A stretch of 39,151 nt of DNA from Paraburkholderia sp. (GTDB lineage: Bacteria > Pseudomonadota > Gammaproteobacteria > Burkholderiales > Burkholderiaceae), in contig NZ_JAMFSB010000046.1 of the NCBI RefSeq assembly GCF_026225065.1, positions 1 to 39,151 of the forward strand, read 5' to 3'. The translations under genes and the position numbers were made by a program. Positions 18,681-27,596 of the stretch are shown piece by piece. The notes beneath the pieces were generated by a model. It did not search any database. It was not told where the DNA came from and saw only the letters and a list, made by a program, of their open reading frames with translations. Position 1 is the stretch's first letter; each line of letters begins with the position of its first letter.

Positions 18681-19919
18681 TTACTTGCCCAATCCCGTCG
18701 CCGCAATCTGCTGCTCGACGAACTGCGCGAACAGTGCGTGCGAGTGCGTGCTCGGGTGGACCGTATCAGCGAAGACATACGTCTGGTCAGCCCCCGCCAC
18801 CGTGTAGGTCGCCGGCGAGCAGAACAGCGATGAGGCGAACTGCGAACCGTACTCGGCCGGAGTCAGACCGTTCAGGACAGCCGGATTCGCCGTGGCGTAC
18901 TTGGTGGCGTTAGCCGCCATTGCCGTCAGGCTACACGCCGTGCCGGTATTGGTCGTGGTGAAGCCCAGCGACTGGGCGTTCGGCAGCAGGACGGTGTCGA
19001 GCCACGCGAACGCATCGGCAACGATGACCGTGTGCGAGGCAATCTGCGTCGCGAGCGCCTGCTCGACGATCCCGTTAAAGGCGGCGCTGACCCCGGTCAG
19101 CAACGCCGCAGACCCGGCCGCCTGCGCGTTCGCGGCGACGCCGAGGGGCGTCTGGCCGATGTCGGGCACGGTCATCAGCACTACGTGCGTGGCACCGTTG
19201 GCGACGATGGTCTGGATTTGCGTCGCGAGCGCGACGGCAGCCGCCGCGACCTGGGTGCTGTTCGTCTGCAGGTAGCTGGCGATGAACTCCACCTGACCCG
19301 CCTGCGTGTTCGGCAGTAGGCCGGCTGCGACCGCAGCCGGGTACTGCGTTTGCAACGCGGTACCGAGCGCCGTCAGATTGGCTGTGGTCGCGAACTGGAA
19401 GATGTCGTTCGCGCCGCCGTCTATCAGCACGAGCTGGTTCGAATTGAAGCTCGTATGGGCGCTTAGATATTGCGACACCTGGGTCGTCACCGGCACCGTC
19501 GTCGCCGCGAGGTTGTCCGGCGCCCAGCCTTCGCCTTCGGCGATGACGACGTCCGAGCCGCCCTGTGCATAACCATAGCCACCGGCTGCCGCCAGCGGCT
19601 GGCCGAAGCCGCCCAGGTAGGCCGCGGTCAGCGTGCCGCCGTAGTATTGGGCGATCAGTTGGGTCCACACCTGGCCCGGATTGGTCGTGAAGCGGCCGCC
19701 GCCAAAGTCTGCTGCGATGACCGGCGCGTACGTGCCCACGTCCGACAGGCTGTCGCCGAACGACACCACCTGCAATTTGACGCCGCCCGCCGGCGTGCTG
19801 CTGCTCGGGCTGCTGCTACTGCCGCCGCCGCAGGCTGCGAGCATGGCGAAGGCTGCGCTGGCGATCGCGACTTGCGACAGGCGCAACAGACCGCGATGTT
19901 TGGTTCCCTGTTGTTTCAT
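18681..19919 (-). CDS. GDSL/SGNH-family esterase lipoprotein
   Basis: Secreted serine hydrolase of 412 residues. The N-terminus has a lipoprotein signal ending AFAMLAAC with lipidated Cys30, then a Gly/Ser linker of about 13 residues. The GDSL motif is VVSFGDSLSDVG with nucleophile Ser57; block III is DGGANDIF, and the C-terminal DTVHPS holds the catalytic Asp and His, so the active site is complete. There is no C-terminal beta-barrel, so it is not an autotransporter esterase. The ATG at 19919 is chosen because the lipoprotein signal begins right there and GAGGAG lies about 11 nt upstream; the longer frame to 20066 overlaps the preceding gene. Substrate unknown; relatives act on lipids, esters or polymers. 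Confidence 0.9.
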   Translation of the reverse strand: MKQQGTKHRGLLRLSQVAIASAAFAMLAACGGGSSSSPSSSTPAGGVKLQVVSFGDSLSDVGTYAPVIAADFGGGRFTTNPGQVWTQLIAQYYGGTLTAAYLGGFGQPLAAAGGYGYAQGGSDVVIAEGEGWAPDNLAATTVPVTTQVSQYLSAHTSFNSNQLVLIDGGANDIFQFATTANLTALGTALQTQYPAAVAAGLLPNTQAGQVEFIASYLQTNSTQVAAAAVALATQIQTIVANGATHVVLMTVPDIGQTPLGVAANAQAAGSAALLTGVSAAFNGIVEQALATQIASHTVIVADAFAWLDTVLLPNAQSLGFTTTNTGTACSLTAMAANATKYATANPAVLNGLTPAEYGSQFASSLFCSPATYTVAGADQTYVFADTVHPSTHSHALFAQFVEQQIAATGLGK

Positions 19920-20004
19920 GTTGATTTCATCTCCTCGTATGTGTGTGGCCTTTTTTGCCATGTGATGCAGGCGGCGCCCACCGCGTCGGCGGCGTGGCGA
20001 CAGC

Positions 20005-20961
20005 TTACAGAATCTTTCCCGGTCTGCGTGGCGTTTGAAACGCCGCCGGGTTGTTTGCCGATGCATTGATGCGTTCGTCCAGATGGCGCTCGGTGGTCTG
20101 CGAGTCGCGCGACGCGTGATACGCGGCGGCCCACGCAGGCGGCGCGAACAGTGCGCTCAGCTTGTTGCGCCAACCCTGTACCTGCAGGAAATCGGCGCCC
20201 ATCGACGCCCATTCGTGAAACGTCGCCTTCAGCGGGTTATAGGTGCGAAGCGGCTCGACGATGCCGTAGACCGGCGCATCGCGCGCATCTTCTTCGACAT
20301 AGCTGCCGAACAGCCTGTCCCAGATCACGAGCACGCCGGCGTAATTGCGGTCGATATAGCGGTCGTTGCGCGCGTGGTGCACGCGATGAATCGACGGCGT
20401 GTTCAACACGTATTCGAGCCAGCCGAGCTTGCCGATAGCCTGGGTGTGCACGAAAAACTGGAAGCCGAGATTGATCAGCACGATGGCGACGATCTGCTTC
20501 GGCGGAAAGCCTAGTACTGCGAGCGGAATCCAGAACACCCACATGCCGGCGATGGGGTACATCAGGCTCTGGCGGAAGGCGGTGGAAAAATTCATCCGCT
20601 CCGACGAGTGATGCACGACGTGCGCGGCCCACAGCCAGCGCACCCGGTGGCTGCAGCGGTGAAACACGTAGTAGAGCAGGTCTTGCGCAACGAACAGGAC
20701 GACGAACGATAGCCATCCCGCGTGCCATGTATAGACGCGAAAGTGGTCGAAGCAGTACGCATAGACGGGGATGATCGCGAGCCACGCGAGCTTGTCGGCG
20801 GCTTGCTGCAGCAATGCCAGCGCGGCGTTGCAGAGCGTGTCGCGCCAGCTGTAGAGCCGTGCTGCGGGGCGCGTGCGATGCAGGTGCCACGCCTCCCAGC
20901 CGATGCATGCAAGGAAGACGGGCGCCATGGCGAGCAGCAGCAATTCGGCATCGAATTGCAT
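20005..20961 (-). CDS. Sterol desaturase/fatty acid hydroxylase family membrane protein
   Basis: Membrane-bound di-iron oxygenase of 318 residues with four to five hydrophobic segments. The family's His boxes are complete: HRCSH (His101, His105), HVVHH (His114, 117, 118), VHTQ (His172) and HRVHH (His192, 195, 196). Bacterial relatives hydroxylate lipids or carotenoids and include alkylglycerol monooxygenase-like proteins; the substrate here is unknown. A very good ribosome binding site (AGGAGGAAG) precedes the ATG. It lies 85 nt upstream of the GDSL lipoprotein gene on the same strand and could be cotranscribed with it. Confidence 0.9.
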   Translation of the reverse strand: MQFDAELLLLAMAPVFLACIGWEAWHLHRTRPAARLYSWRDTLCNAALALLQQAADKLAWLAIIPVYAYCFDHFRVYTWHAGWLSFVVLFVAQDLLYYVFHRCSHRVRWLWAAHVVHHSSERMNFSTAFRQSLMYPIAGMWVFWIPLAVLGFPPKQIVAIVLINLGFQFFVHTQAIGKLGWLEYVLNTPSIHRVHHARNDRYIDRNYAGVLVIWDRLFGSYVEEDARDAPVYGIVEPLRTYNPLKATFHEWASMGADFLQVQGWRNKLSALFAPPAWAAAYHASRDSQTTERHLDERINASANNPAAFQTPRRPGKIL

Positions 20962-21158
20962 GGGCGTCTTCCTCCTGGGTCCCTGGCCGCTGCGAATGCC
21001 GCAGCAGGCGTTGTCGTTATCGTCTGATTCCGCAACGCCGCCCTGGGTGGCGCGCGGTCGGCGCGCGCCTCTCTCTGGATGTCACGCGCGCTTCAAACAC
21101 TGCCCGCAAGCGTACACGCTCTGGGGCCTGCCGCGCATGGCTTCGCTAGAAGGAATCC

Positions 21159-22865
21159 TCAATGCTGGCTACCCTTGTGCGGGTTTTTCCTGGGCTTGCT
21201 GCGCGGCTCTTCTGCGACTTCCTGCATCGGTTGCGACGGCCCCTGGTAGACCCATTCGAGCAGCGCATCATGCGCGGCCCGCGCAGCTTCGGAATGCGGG
21301 TCGTTGATGATGCTGACGACGATATAACTGACGCCGTCGGCGGAGGCCACATAGCCCGCAATGGCGCGCACGTCGCGCAGCGTGCCGGTCTTGATGTGCG
21401 CGTTGCCGCCGACCGGTTGCGAGGTGAGGCGATTGCGCATCGTGCCGTCGACGCCGGCCACCGGCAGCGAATCGACGAACACCTGGGCGACCGGGCTCGC
21501 GTTGGCCGCCTGCAACAGATCCGCCAGCGAGAGCGCCGTGATGTGCTCGTCGCGCGACAGGCCCGAGCCGTTGTCGAGCGAGAGGTACTCCATGTCGAGG
21601 CCGTTTTTCTGCAGGAACGCTTCGATCGCGCGCGCGGATTTTTCCGGGGTCGCCGGCGGTTTGCTGGTGACTGCGCCGATCGTCAGGAACAGATTGCGCG
21701 CCATCGTGTTGTTGCTGAACTTGTTGATGTCGTGAACGATGTCGGACAGCATCGGCCCCTCATGAGTGGCGATCAGGCGTGCTTCGACCGGCACCGGGCC
21801 TTCGCGCGTCGCGCCGGTGAAGGTGCCGCCGTTCTGCTCCCATAGCGCGAGGAAACCGCCGGCGAAGAACGTCGAGTGGTCGAGCATTGCCACGTTCAGC
21901 GTGCGCGGGCCGCAGCGCTCGGGGTATTCGCCGGTAAATGATGCGATCACTGTGCCGTTGGGCTGCGGTGTGACCTCAGGCGTGGGCAGCTCGCCGCGGC
22001 ACGGGCCGCCGGTTGCGTGCAGCTGGTTGTCGATCTGCAGTTGCGCGAGCGCGGGTATGACGTCGATGGCCACACTGCCGTCAGGCGACGGCGTCAGCGT
22101 GAACGACAGCGACTTGAAAGCGTATAGCAGCGGATCGGGGCCGACGTTGTAGGGGGCCGTAGCGTCGTCGTCGAACGGAGGCAGGTCGCGCGTCGAGGCA
22201 TCGAAGAAGCGCTTGTCGAGCACCAGCGCACCGTCGATCCCATTGATGCCAGCCTTGCGGATTTTCTGCACGAGGTCGATCAGTTCTTCCGGCACGAGCT
22301 TCGGGTCGCCGGTGCCCTGGATGTACAGATTGCCATGCAGGATGCCGTTGGCGTCGAGCGTGCCGTCGGCATAGGCGCTGGTGCGCCAGCGGTAGTCGGG
22401 GCCCAGGATCGACAGCCCGGAGTACGTCGTGACGAGCTTCATCGTCGAGGCGGGCATCATCGGCTTGCCCGCGTTGAGCGCGATGATGGGGGTGCGATCG
22501 CCGACCTTTTCGACCACTACGCTAATGTTGGTCAACGGCACGTGGGCGCGTGCGAGGCCGGCCATGACGACGGGCGGCAGCACCGTGCTGACGCTGACGG
22601 TAGGGTGTTTGGCCTTGACGCGGGCTTGCGCCGGCGCGGCGCAGGCGAGCGCCGCACACGCCATCAGCAGGGCGGCGGCGCCCATCGGGACACGCCGCGC
22701 CGAATGCCGCTGCGCTGCGTGCCCTCGGGTGTCACCTGACGCGGTAACGGTACGCGGCTGGATCGAATCAGAAGGTGTGGACGCTGGGGCGGTGGCAAAC
22801 GGGACCGACGAAGCTGCGCACGGCACGAGACGGCGGACGAGAAAAGACAGAAAGGCGTGCGTCAT
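21159..22865 (-). CDS. dacB: D-alanyl-D-alanine carboxypeptidase/endopeptidase (PBP4, S13)
   Basis: Periplasmic penicillin-binding protein that trims or cleaves peptidoglycan cross-links (MEROPS S13). The active-site motifs are present: S-T-M-K in MMPASTMKL, S-N-N in FSNNTMARN and K-T-G in HIKTGTLRD. The insertion domain typical of PBP4 lies between the first two motifs. The start is unclear. The best Sec signal peptide runs from the Met encoded at 22685 (GAAALLMACAALACAAPAQA), giving 508 residues; the ATG at 22865 gives 568 residues with an unusual 60-residue leader; the frame is open to 22934. None has a clear ribosome binding site. The C-terminus is basic. Gene order gives no further hint. 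Confidence 0.9.
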   Translation of the reverse strand: MTHAFLSFLVRRLVPCAASSVPFATAPASTPSDSIQPRTVTASGDTRGHAAQRHSARRVPMGAAALLMACAALACAAPAQARVKAKHPTVSVSTVLPPVVMAGLARAHVPLTNISVVVEKVGDRTPIIALNAGKPMMPASTMKLVTTYSGLSILGPDYRWRTSAYADGTLDANGILHGNLYIQGTGDPKLVPEELIDLVQKIRKAGINGIDGALVLDKRFFDASTRDLPPFDDDATAPYNVGPDPLLYAFKSLSFTLTPSPDGSVAIDVIPALAQLQIDNQLHATGGPCRGELPTPEVTPQPNGTVIASFTGEYPERCGPRTLNVAMLDHSTFFAGGFLALWEQNGGTFTGATREGPVPVEARLIATHEGPMLSDIVHDINKFSNNTMARNLFLTIGAVTSKPPATPEKSARAIEAFLQKNGLDMEYLSLDNGSGLSRDEHITALSLADLLQAANASPVAQVFVDSLPVAGVDGTMRNRLTSQPVGGNAHIKTGTLRDVRAIAGYVASADGVSYIVVSIINDPHSEAARAAHDALLEWVYQGPSQPMQEVAEEPRSKPRKNPHKGSQH

Positions 22866-23187
22866 GAACGGGCGAAAAACCAAAGAGTCACGGCTGAAGC
22901 ACGGCGCTCGGCGCGCTGTACTCATGTGGGGCATACAAGGGGTGTAACGGCCGCGCGCAGCAAAACTTCATCGTTATGCGCGAGTTCGCTTTCCCTTGTG
23001 CGAGTCGCCATGTGGCCCCTTGTTTCAGGGCCCGATGACGCGCTGCGCAAAAGCGCTCATTGTAGAGACATGCTGCGGTGGTGCGGTGAAATTGCGCCGT
23101 ACCTGCAGCAATCCGTGGGGGCGAGGCGCACGAGCCCGGGTCGGGCGCTAGAATGCGACATCATGAGTGTTTCGGAATCGTAGAGTC
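22866..23187. other. Divergent intergenic region dacB / response regulator
   Basis: About 320 bp with no gene that I can support. A -10-like TAGAAT lies at 23149-23154, some 35 nt before the response regulator start, with no clear -35. No palindrome or PmrA-like repeat is visible here. Confidence 0.5.
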
Positions 23188-23850
23188 ATGCGCATATTGC
23201 TAGTCGAAGACGACCGGATGATTGCTGAGGGCGTGCGCAAAGCGTTACGTGGCGAAGGCTTTGCCGTCGACTGGGTGGAAGACGGCGAAGCGGCGCTCAG
23301 CGCGGCCGGCGGCGAACCTTACGATCTGGTGCTGCTCGACCTCGGTCTGCCCAAGCGCGACGGCCTCGACGTGCTGCGTGCGCTGCGCGCGCGTGGTCAT
23401 ACGCTGCCGGTGCTGATCGTGACGGCGCGCGACGCCGTGGCAGACCGCGTCAAAGGGCTCGACGCGGGTGCCGACGATTACCTGGTCAAACCTTTCGATC
23501 TCGACGAACTCGGCGCCCGCATGCGCGCGCTGATTCGCCGTCAGTCGGGCCGCAGCGATTCGACCATCCGTCACGGCACGCTCACACTCGATCCTGCCTC
23601 ACATCAGGTCACGCTGGCCGGCGCGCCAGTTGCGCTGTCCGCGCGTGAATTTGCGCTGCTAGAAGCGCTGATTGCGCGGCCCGGCGCCGTGCTCTCGAAG
23701 AGCCAGCTCGAAGAAAAAATGTACGGCTGGGGCGAGGAAATCGGCAGTAATACCGTCGAGGTGTACATCCATGCGCTGCGCAAGAAGCTCGGCGCCGACC
23801 TGATCCGCAACGTGCGAGGCCTCGGCTACATGATCGCGAAGGACGCCTGA
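23188..23850 (+). CDS. OmpR-family response regulator (QseB/PmrA-like)
   Basis: DNA-binding response regulator of 220 residues. The receiver domain (1-115) has Asp8-Asp9 in LLVEDD, phospho-acceptor Asp51 in LVLLDLGLP, Thr79 in IVTARD and Lys101 in YLVKPFD. The C-terminal winged-helix (about 125-218) ends with GSNTVEVYIHALRKKLGADL and VRGLGYMIAK, which is the pattern of the QseB/PmrA/TctD group. The ATG at 23188 fits the family start MRILLVEDD; seven upstream codons in frame are unlikely to be used. The sensor kinase gene follows after 4 nt. A PmrA-box-like repeat lies downstream before degP, a candidate target. Confidence 0.93.
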   Translation: MRILLVEDDRMIAEGVRKALRGEGFAVDWVEDGEAALSAAGGEPYDLVLLDLGLPKRDGLDVLRALRARGHTLPVLIVTARDAVADRVKGLDAGADDYLVKPFDLDELGARMRALIRRQSGRSDSTIRHGTLTLDPASHQVTLAGAPVALSAREFALLEALIARPGAVLSKSQLEEKMYGWGEEIGSNTVEVYIHALRKKLGADLIRNVRGLGYMIAKDA

Positions 23851-23854
23851 GCCG

Positions 23855-25156
23855 ATGCGTTCCATTCGTCGTCAATTGCTGTTCTGGCTGCTTGCCATCG
23901 TGTTGCTCGGCGTCGGCATTGCCGGCTGGCTGATCTACCGTCAGGCGCTCGCCGAAGCCAACGAACTGTTCGATTACCAGTTGCAGGAGATCGCCGAGGC
24001 GCTGCCATCCGAGCCTTTCTCGCAGGTGCTCGGCTCGCGCGATACCGGCGACGAGGGCATCGTGCTGCAGATCTGGAATCGCAACGGCGCGTTGATGTAC
24101 TACTCGCGGCCGCGTGCGCCGCTCGCGCCGCGCGCCGAGCTCGGCTTCTCGACTGAGCGCACCGATCGCGGCGACTGGCGCGTGTACGGCGCGATCGTCG
24201 GCGATAACGTCGTGCAACTGGCGCAACCGGTGTCGGTGCGCAACCGCCTCGCTGCGAATGTGGCGTTACGCACGCTATGGCCGTTGATCGTGCTGCTGCC
24301 GTTGCTGGGGCTGGCGGTGTGGATGGTGGTCGGGCGCGGCCTCAGGCCGCTGCGCCGGGTGACCGGTGCGCTCGATACACGCCATCCGGAAGCGCTCGAT
24401 CCGCTGCCCGACAGCCGTCTGCCGCTCGAAGTACAGCCGCTGGTGCGCGCGCTCAATGGCCTGCTGCAGCGTCTCGCCACAGCGCTCGACACACAGAAGG
24501 CGTTCGTGGCCGACGCCGCGCATGAACTGCGCACTCCGCTCGCCGCAGTGCAGATCCAGACGCAACTCGTTGCGCGTGCAACCGACGACGCCACGCGCCG
24601 TGAAGCGCTCGCCGATCTCCAGGCAGGCGTCACGCGTGCGACGCGTCTCGCCGAACAGTTGCTGGCGTTGGCGCGTTCGGAACCGGACGGCCACATTCAG
24701 GCCCAGGCGATCGATCTGCACGCGTTGCTCGAAGACTGCGTGATGGCGTATGCGCCGCTCGCGCAGCAACGTGGTGTCGATCTCGGCATCGAGACAAGCG
24801 AGGCCGCCAGCGTGATTGGCAACGCGGACGCGTTGCGGGTGATGTTCAACAATCTGGTGGACAACGCAACCAAATACACCCCACGCGGCGGCCGGGTGGA
24901 CGTGAGCCTGATCGTCGAAGCGGGGCATCCGGTTGTGCGCATCGGCGACAGCGGACCGGGCATTCCGCCTGCCGAGCGCGAGCGCGTGTTCGACCGCTTC
25001 TACCGTGCCGGGGCGAGCGCCGACCGCGCGCGCACGGATGTCTCCGGCAGTGGGCTCGGGCTGGCGATCGTGCGGCGCATCGCGCTTCAGCATGACGCGA
25101 GCGTGGCACTGGGCGAAACACCGGCCGGTGGCCTCGAAGTTAGCGTGCGGTTCTGA
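23855..25156 (+). CDS. Sensor histidine kinase (QseC/PmrB-like)
   Basis: Inner-membrane sensor kinase of 433 residues, partner of the preceding regulator. Transmembrane segments at about 8-28 and 141-161 flank a small periplasmic domain of roughly 110 residues (2CSK_N type). The HAMP-like linker is followed by the H-box FVADAAHELRTPLAAVQIQ with His223, the N-box FNNLVDNATKYTP, DSGPGIP and GSGLGLAIVRRIA. All catalytic parts are present. The signal sensed is unknown; relatives respond to metals, low pH or cationic peptides. It ends 129 bp before degP. Confidence 0.93.
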   Translation: MRSIRRQLLFWLLAIVLLGVGIAGWLIYRQALAEANELFDYQLQEIAEALPSEPFSQVLGSRDTGDEGIVLQIWNRNGALMYYSRPRAPLAPRAELGFSTERTDRGDWRVYGAIVGDNVVQLAQPVSVRNRLAANVALRTLWPLIVLLPLLGLAVWMVVGRGLRPLRRVTGALDTRHPEALDPLPDSRLPLEVQPLVRALNGLLQRLATALDTQKAFVADAAHELRTPLAAVQIQTQLVARATDDATRREALADLQAGVTRATRLAEQLLALARSEPDGHIQAQAIDLHALLEDCVMAYAPLAQQRGVDLGIETSEAASVIGNADALRVMFNNLVDNATKYTPRGGRVDVSLIVEAGHPVVRIGDSGPGIPPAERERVFDRFYRAGASADRARTDVSGSGLGLAIVRRIALQHDASVALGETPAGGLEVSVRF

Positions 25157-25210
25157 CGAGGAAAGGGCGTCACGTGGGAGAAAGCAAGCAGTTTTGCCGA
25201 AGTTTCTCTG

Positions 25211-25227
25211 CTTAAGACTCTTTTAAG
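25211..25227 (+). promoter_or_regulatory. PmrA-box-like direct repeat upstream of degP
   Basis: CTTAAG-ACTCT-TTTAAG fits the PmrA consensus yTTAAk-N5-yTTAAk exactly, 59 nt before the degP start. It lies just downstream of the two-component operon whose regulator belongs to this subfamily. The same bases also form an inverted repeat GCTTAA/TTAAGC. I cannot assign a convincing -10 after it. Confidence 0.6.
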
Positions 25228-25285
25228 CGATAGCACGTACGCTTCATCCCATCCCCAAAGCCTTCCTCCCTGTCAGGAGCTCACG

Positions 25286-26812
25286 ATGAATGCGAAAACC
25301 CTGTCCCGCAGTGCTGTTGCCGTGGCCGTTGTCGTCGCGCTGTCCGCCGGTTATGTGGCTGGCCACCGCGATCTGCCCGCGCCCCAGGTCATTGCGCCGG
25401 CGCAGGCCGCCGCAATGATGCCTGCCGAGGCCGCGGCAAAAACCGGCATCCCCGATTTCTCTGGCCTCGTCGAGACCTATGGTCCGGCTGTCGTCAACAT
25501 CAGCGCGAAGCACGTCGTCAAGCAGACTGCGCTGCGCAGCGGCGGCGACAATGGCGAAAGCGGTGGCAACGCCCAGCAACTGCCGATCGATCCGAGCGAT
25601 CCGTTCTATCAGTTCTACAAGCATTTCTTCGGCGGCATGCCTGGCGCGCAGGGCGGCGACGGTGGCGGCGATCAAGGCGACCAGCCGAGCGCGAGTCTCG
25701 GTTCAGGCTTTATCGTCAGCAGCGACGGCTACATCCTGACCAATGCGCACGTGGTCGACGGTGCGAACGTCGTGACCGTCAAGCTGACCGACAAGCGCGA
25801 GTTTCGCGCCAAGGTGGTGGGTGCCGACAAGCAGTCCGACGTGGCTGTGCTGAAGATCGACGCGAGCAATCTGCCGATCGTGAAGATCGGCGATCCTAAC
25901 CAGAGCAAGGTTGGCCAGTGGGTCGTGGCAATCGGTTCGCCGTACGGTTTCGACAACACGGTGACCTCGGGCATCATCAGCGCCAAGTCGCGCTCGCTGC
26001 CGAACGAGACCTATACGCCGTTCATCCAGACCGACGTGCCGGTGAACCCGGGCAACTCAGGTGGCCCGCTGTTCAATCTGCAGGGTGAAGTGATCGGTAT
26101 CAACTCGATGATTTACTCGCAAACGGGCGGCTTCCAGGGCCTGTCGTTCGCGATTCCGATCAACGAGGCGATCAAGGTCAAGGACGATCTCGTCAAGACG
26201 GGTCACGTGAGCCGTGGGCGCCTCGGTGTGGCCGTGCAAGGCTTGAACCAGACGCTGGCCAATTCGTTTGGCTTGACCAAGCCGAACGGCGCGCTCGTGA
26301 GTTCGGTGGATCCGGGCGGTCCGGCCGCCAAGGCTGGCTTGCAACCCGGCGACGTGATCACGGCGGTGAACGGTTCGCCGGTGGCGGACTCGACCGATCT
26401 GCCTTCACAGGTGGCGAGCCTCGCGCCCGGCAGTTCGGCGACCGTCACCGTGTGGCGCGACAAGGCGAGCAAGGACATCAAGGTGACGCTCGGCTCGATG
26501 TCGGATGCCAAGGTCGCGAAGAACGACAATGCGCCTGAGCAGGTCCAGGGGCGCCTCGGCGTCGCGGTGCGGCCGCTTACGCCGGACGAAAAGAGCAACG
26601 CTTCGGTGTCGCACGGCTTGCTGGTGCAGCAGTCGGGCGGCGCGGCCGAGAACGCCGGCATTCAACCAGGTGACGTGATTCTGGCGGTGACCGGCCGTCC
26701 GGTGACGAGTGTCGACCAGTTGAAGCAGATGATCACGCAGGCGGGCAACAGCATCGCCCTCCTGATCCAGCGTGACAACGCACAGATCTTTGTGCCGGTC
26801 GATCTCGGTTGA
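25286..26812 (+). CDS. DegP/HtrA-family periplasmic serine protease (MucD-like)
   Basis: Periplasmic protease and chaperone for misfolded envelope proteins. The 508-residue protein begins with an N-terminal signal or anchor (residues ~8-25, VAVAVVVALSAGYVAG). The trypsin-like domain carries His155 in TNAHVVDG, Asp185 in SDVAVLKID and Ser258 in NPGNSGGPLF; two PDZ domains follow (about 300-395 and 415-505). Before the protease core lies a Gly/Asp/Gln/Asn-rich loop (about 85-138). The ATG has AGGAG about 6-10 nt upstream. It follows a two-component operon, and a PmrA-box-like repeat in its upstream region suggests regulation by that system. Name in the genus varies (degP, degQ, mucD), so no symbol is given. 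Confidence 0.94.
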   Translation: MNAKTLSRSAVAVAVVVALSAGYVAGHRDLPAPQVIAPAQAAAMMPAEAAAKTGIPDFSGLVETYGPAVVNISAKHVVKQTALRSGGDNGESGGNAQQLPIDPSDPFYQFYKHFFGGMPGAQGGDGGGDQGDQPSASLGSGFIVSSDGYILTNAHVVDGANVVTVKLTDKREFRAKVVGADKQSDVAVLKIDASNLPIVKIGDPNQSKVGQWVVAIGSPYGFDNTVTSGIISAKSRSLPNETYTPFIQTDVPVNPGNSGGPLFNLQGEVIGINSMIYSQTGGFQGLSFAIPINEAIKVKDDLVKTGHVSRGRLGVAVQGLNQTLANSFGLTKPNGALVSSVDPGGPAAKAGLQPGDVITAVNGSPVADSTDLPSQVASLAPGSSATVTVWRDKASKDIKVTLGSMSDAKVAKNDNAPEQVQGRLGVAVRPLTPDEKSNASVSHGLLVQQSGGAAENAGIQPGDVILAVTGRPVTSVDQLKQMITQAGNSIALLIQRDNAQIFVPVDLG

Positions 26813-26822
26813 CGTAAAACTT

Positions 26823-26857
26823 GCCGGTCCGTTTGCATAAACTGCTCACGGACCGGC
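26823..26857 (+). terminator. Strong hairpin after degP, no T-tract
   Basis: GCCGGTCCGT (26823-26832) and ACGGACCGGC (26848-26857) pair perfectly over 10 bp, starting 10 nt after the degP stop. The loop is 15 nt and no T-run follows, so it may stabilise the 3' end rather than terminate. Confidence 0.5.
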
Positions 26858-27033
26858 GCCTTGTGCGAGCGGCGCGCCCGCCTTTTGCCGCGAAGGTCTT
26901 GTCGACGCGGCATTCGATGCGGCCGGTTGCGGTGGGTTCCACCGAAACAGGTGCTCTGTAAGCCCGGCGGGCACGGCAGTTGCAGATGTCTGTCGGGGGC
27001 AGACCCACCAGGACTCTAACAAGGAGCGATGCA

Positions 27034-27531
27034 ATGAAATTTCAAGGCAATCAGCGACGTCTCGTGGCGGCGGCGCTAACCGCGGCGCTGACGCTAGGTC
27101 TCGCGGGTGGCGCCTGGGCGCAGCAGTCGAACGACACGACCGGCGGCACCACCAGCGACAGCGATAGTGCTGGCAACGTCAACGGCGGCGGCATGCCGCA
27201 GATCCAGCATCAGGGCGGCGTGGCCTACGTATCGGGCGGCGTCGGCAGCGACGAGTCGAAGGCGCTGCAGGGCGCGGAAAGCCGTTGGCCGCTGGCGCTG
27301 CGCTTTACCGGCCCGGGTTCCGACTTCCTCGCCGACGTGCACGTGCAGATCGTCGACGCGCACGGCGCGGATGTGCTGCAGGCCGATTCCCGCGGTCCTT
27401 ATATGCTCGTGAGGTTGCGTCCGGGCCGTTATACGGTGCACGCGCGCTACAAGAGCGACGATCAGCAAAAGGCGATAACGGTGCCCGCCCAAGGCGGCAC
27501 CAAGTCGGCTTTCTACTGGAATACGCAGTAA
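27034..27531 (+). CDS. Small secreted protein, carboxypeptidase-regulatory-like fold
   Basis: Exported protein of 165 residues. A Sec signal peptide with a basic n-region and a hydrophobic Ala/Leu core ends AWA, with cleavage expected after Ala29. A Ser/Gly/Thr/Asp-rich linker (about 30-60) precedes a compact beta-rich domain (about 75-160) with FLADVHVQIVDAHGADVL, GPYMLVRLRPGRYTVHARY and a final strand ending FYWNTQ. This layout resembles a carboxypeptidase regulatory or transthyretin-like domain, which often mediates binding. Function unknown. The ATG at 27034 is set by AAGGAG at 27021-27026; the frame further upstream is not used. It follows degP after 220 bp and ends before an intrinsic terminator. 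Confidence 0.85.
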   Translation: MKFQGNQRRLVAAALTAALTLGLAGGAWAQQSNDTTGGTTSDSDSAGNVNGGGMPQIQHQGGVAYVSGGVGSDESKALQGAESRWPLALRFTGPGSDFLADVHVQIVDAHGADVLQADSRGPYMLVRLRPGRYTVHARYKSDDQQKAITVPAQGGTKSAFYWNTQ

Positions 27532-27596
27532 CACGGGCCGAATTCGCCGGCCGCGCGAAGGTTGCGCAATTGGCCGAAGATTGGCCGATAATGAAG

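Noticed and set aside
22335..22739. Plus-strand open frame inside dacB
   Set aside because: Antisense to the clear PBP4 coding sequence, with no domain.
26980..27033. Upstream start for the small secreted protein at 26980
   Set aside because: The ATG at 27034 has AAGGAG 7 nt before it and begins the signal peptide directly.
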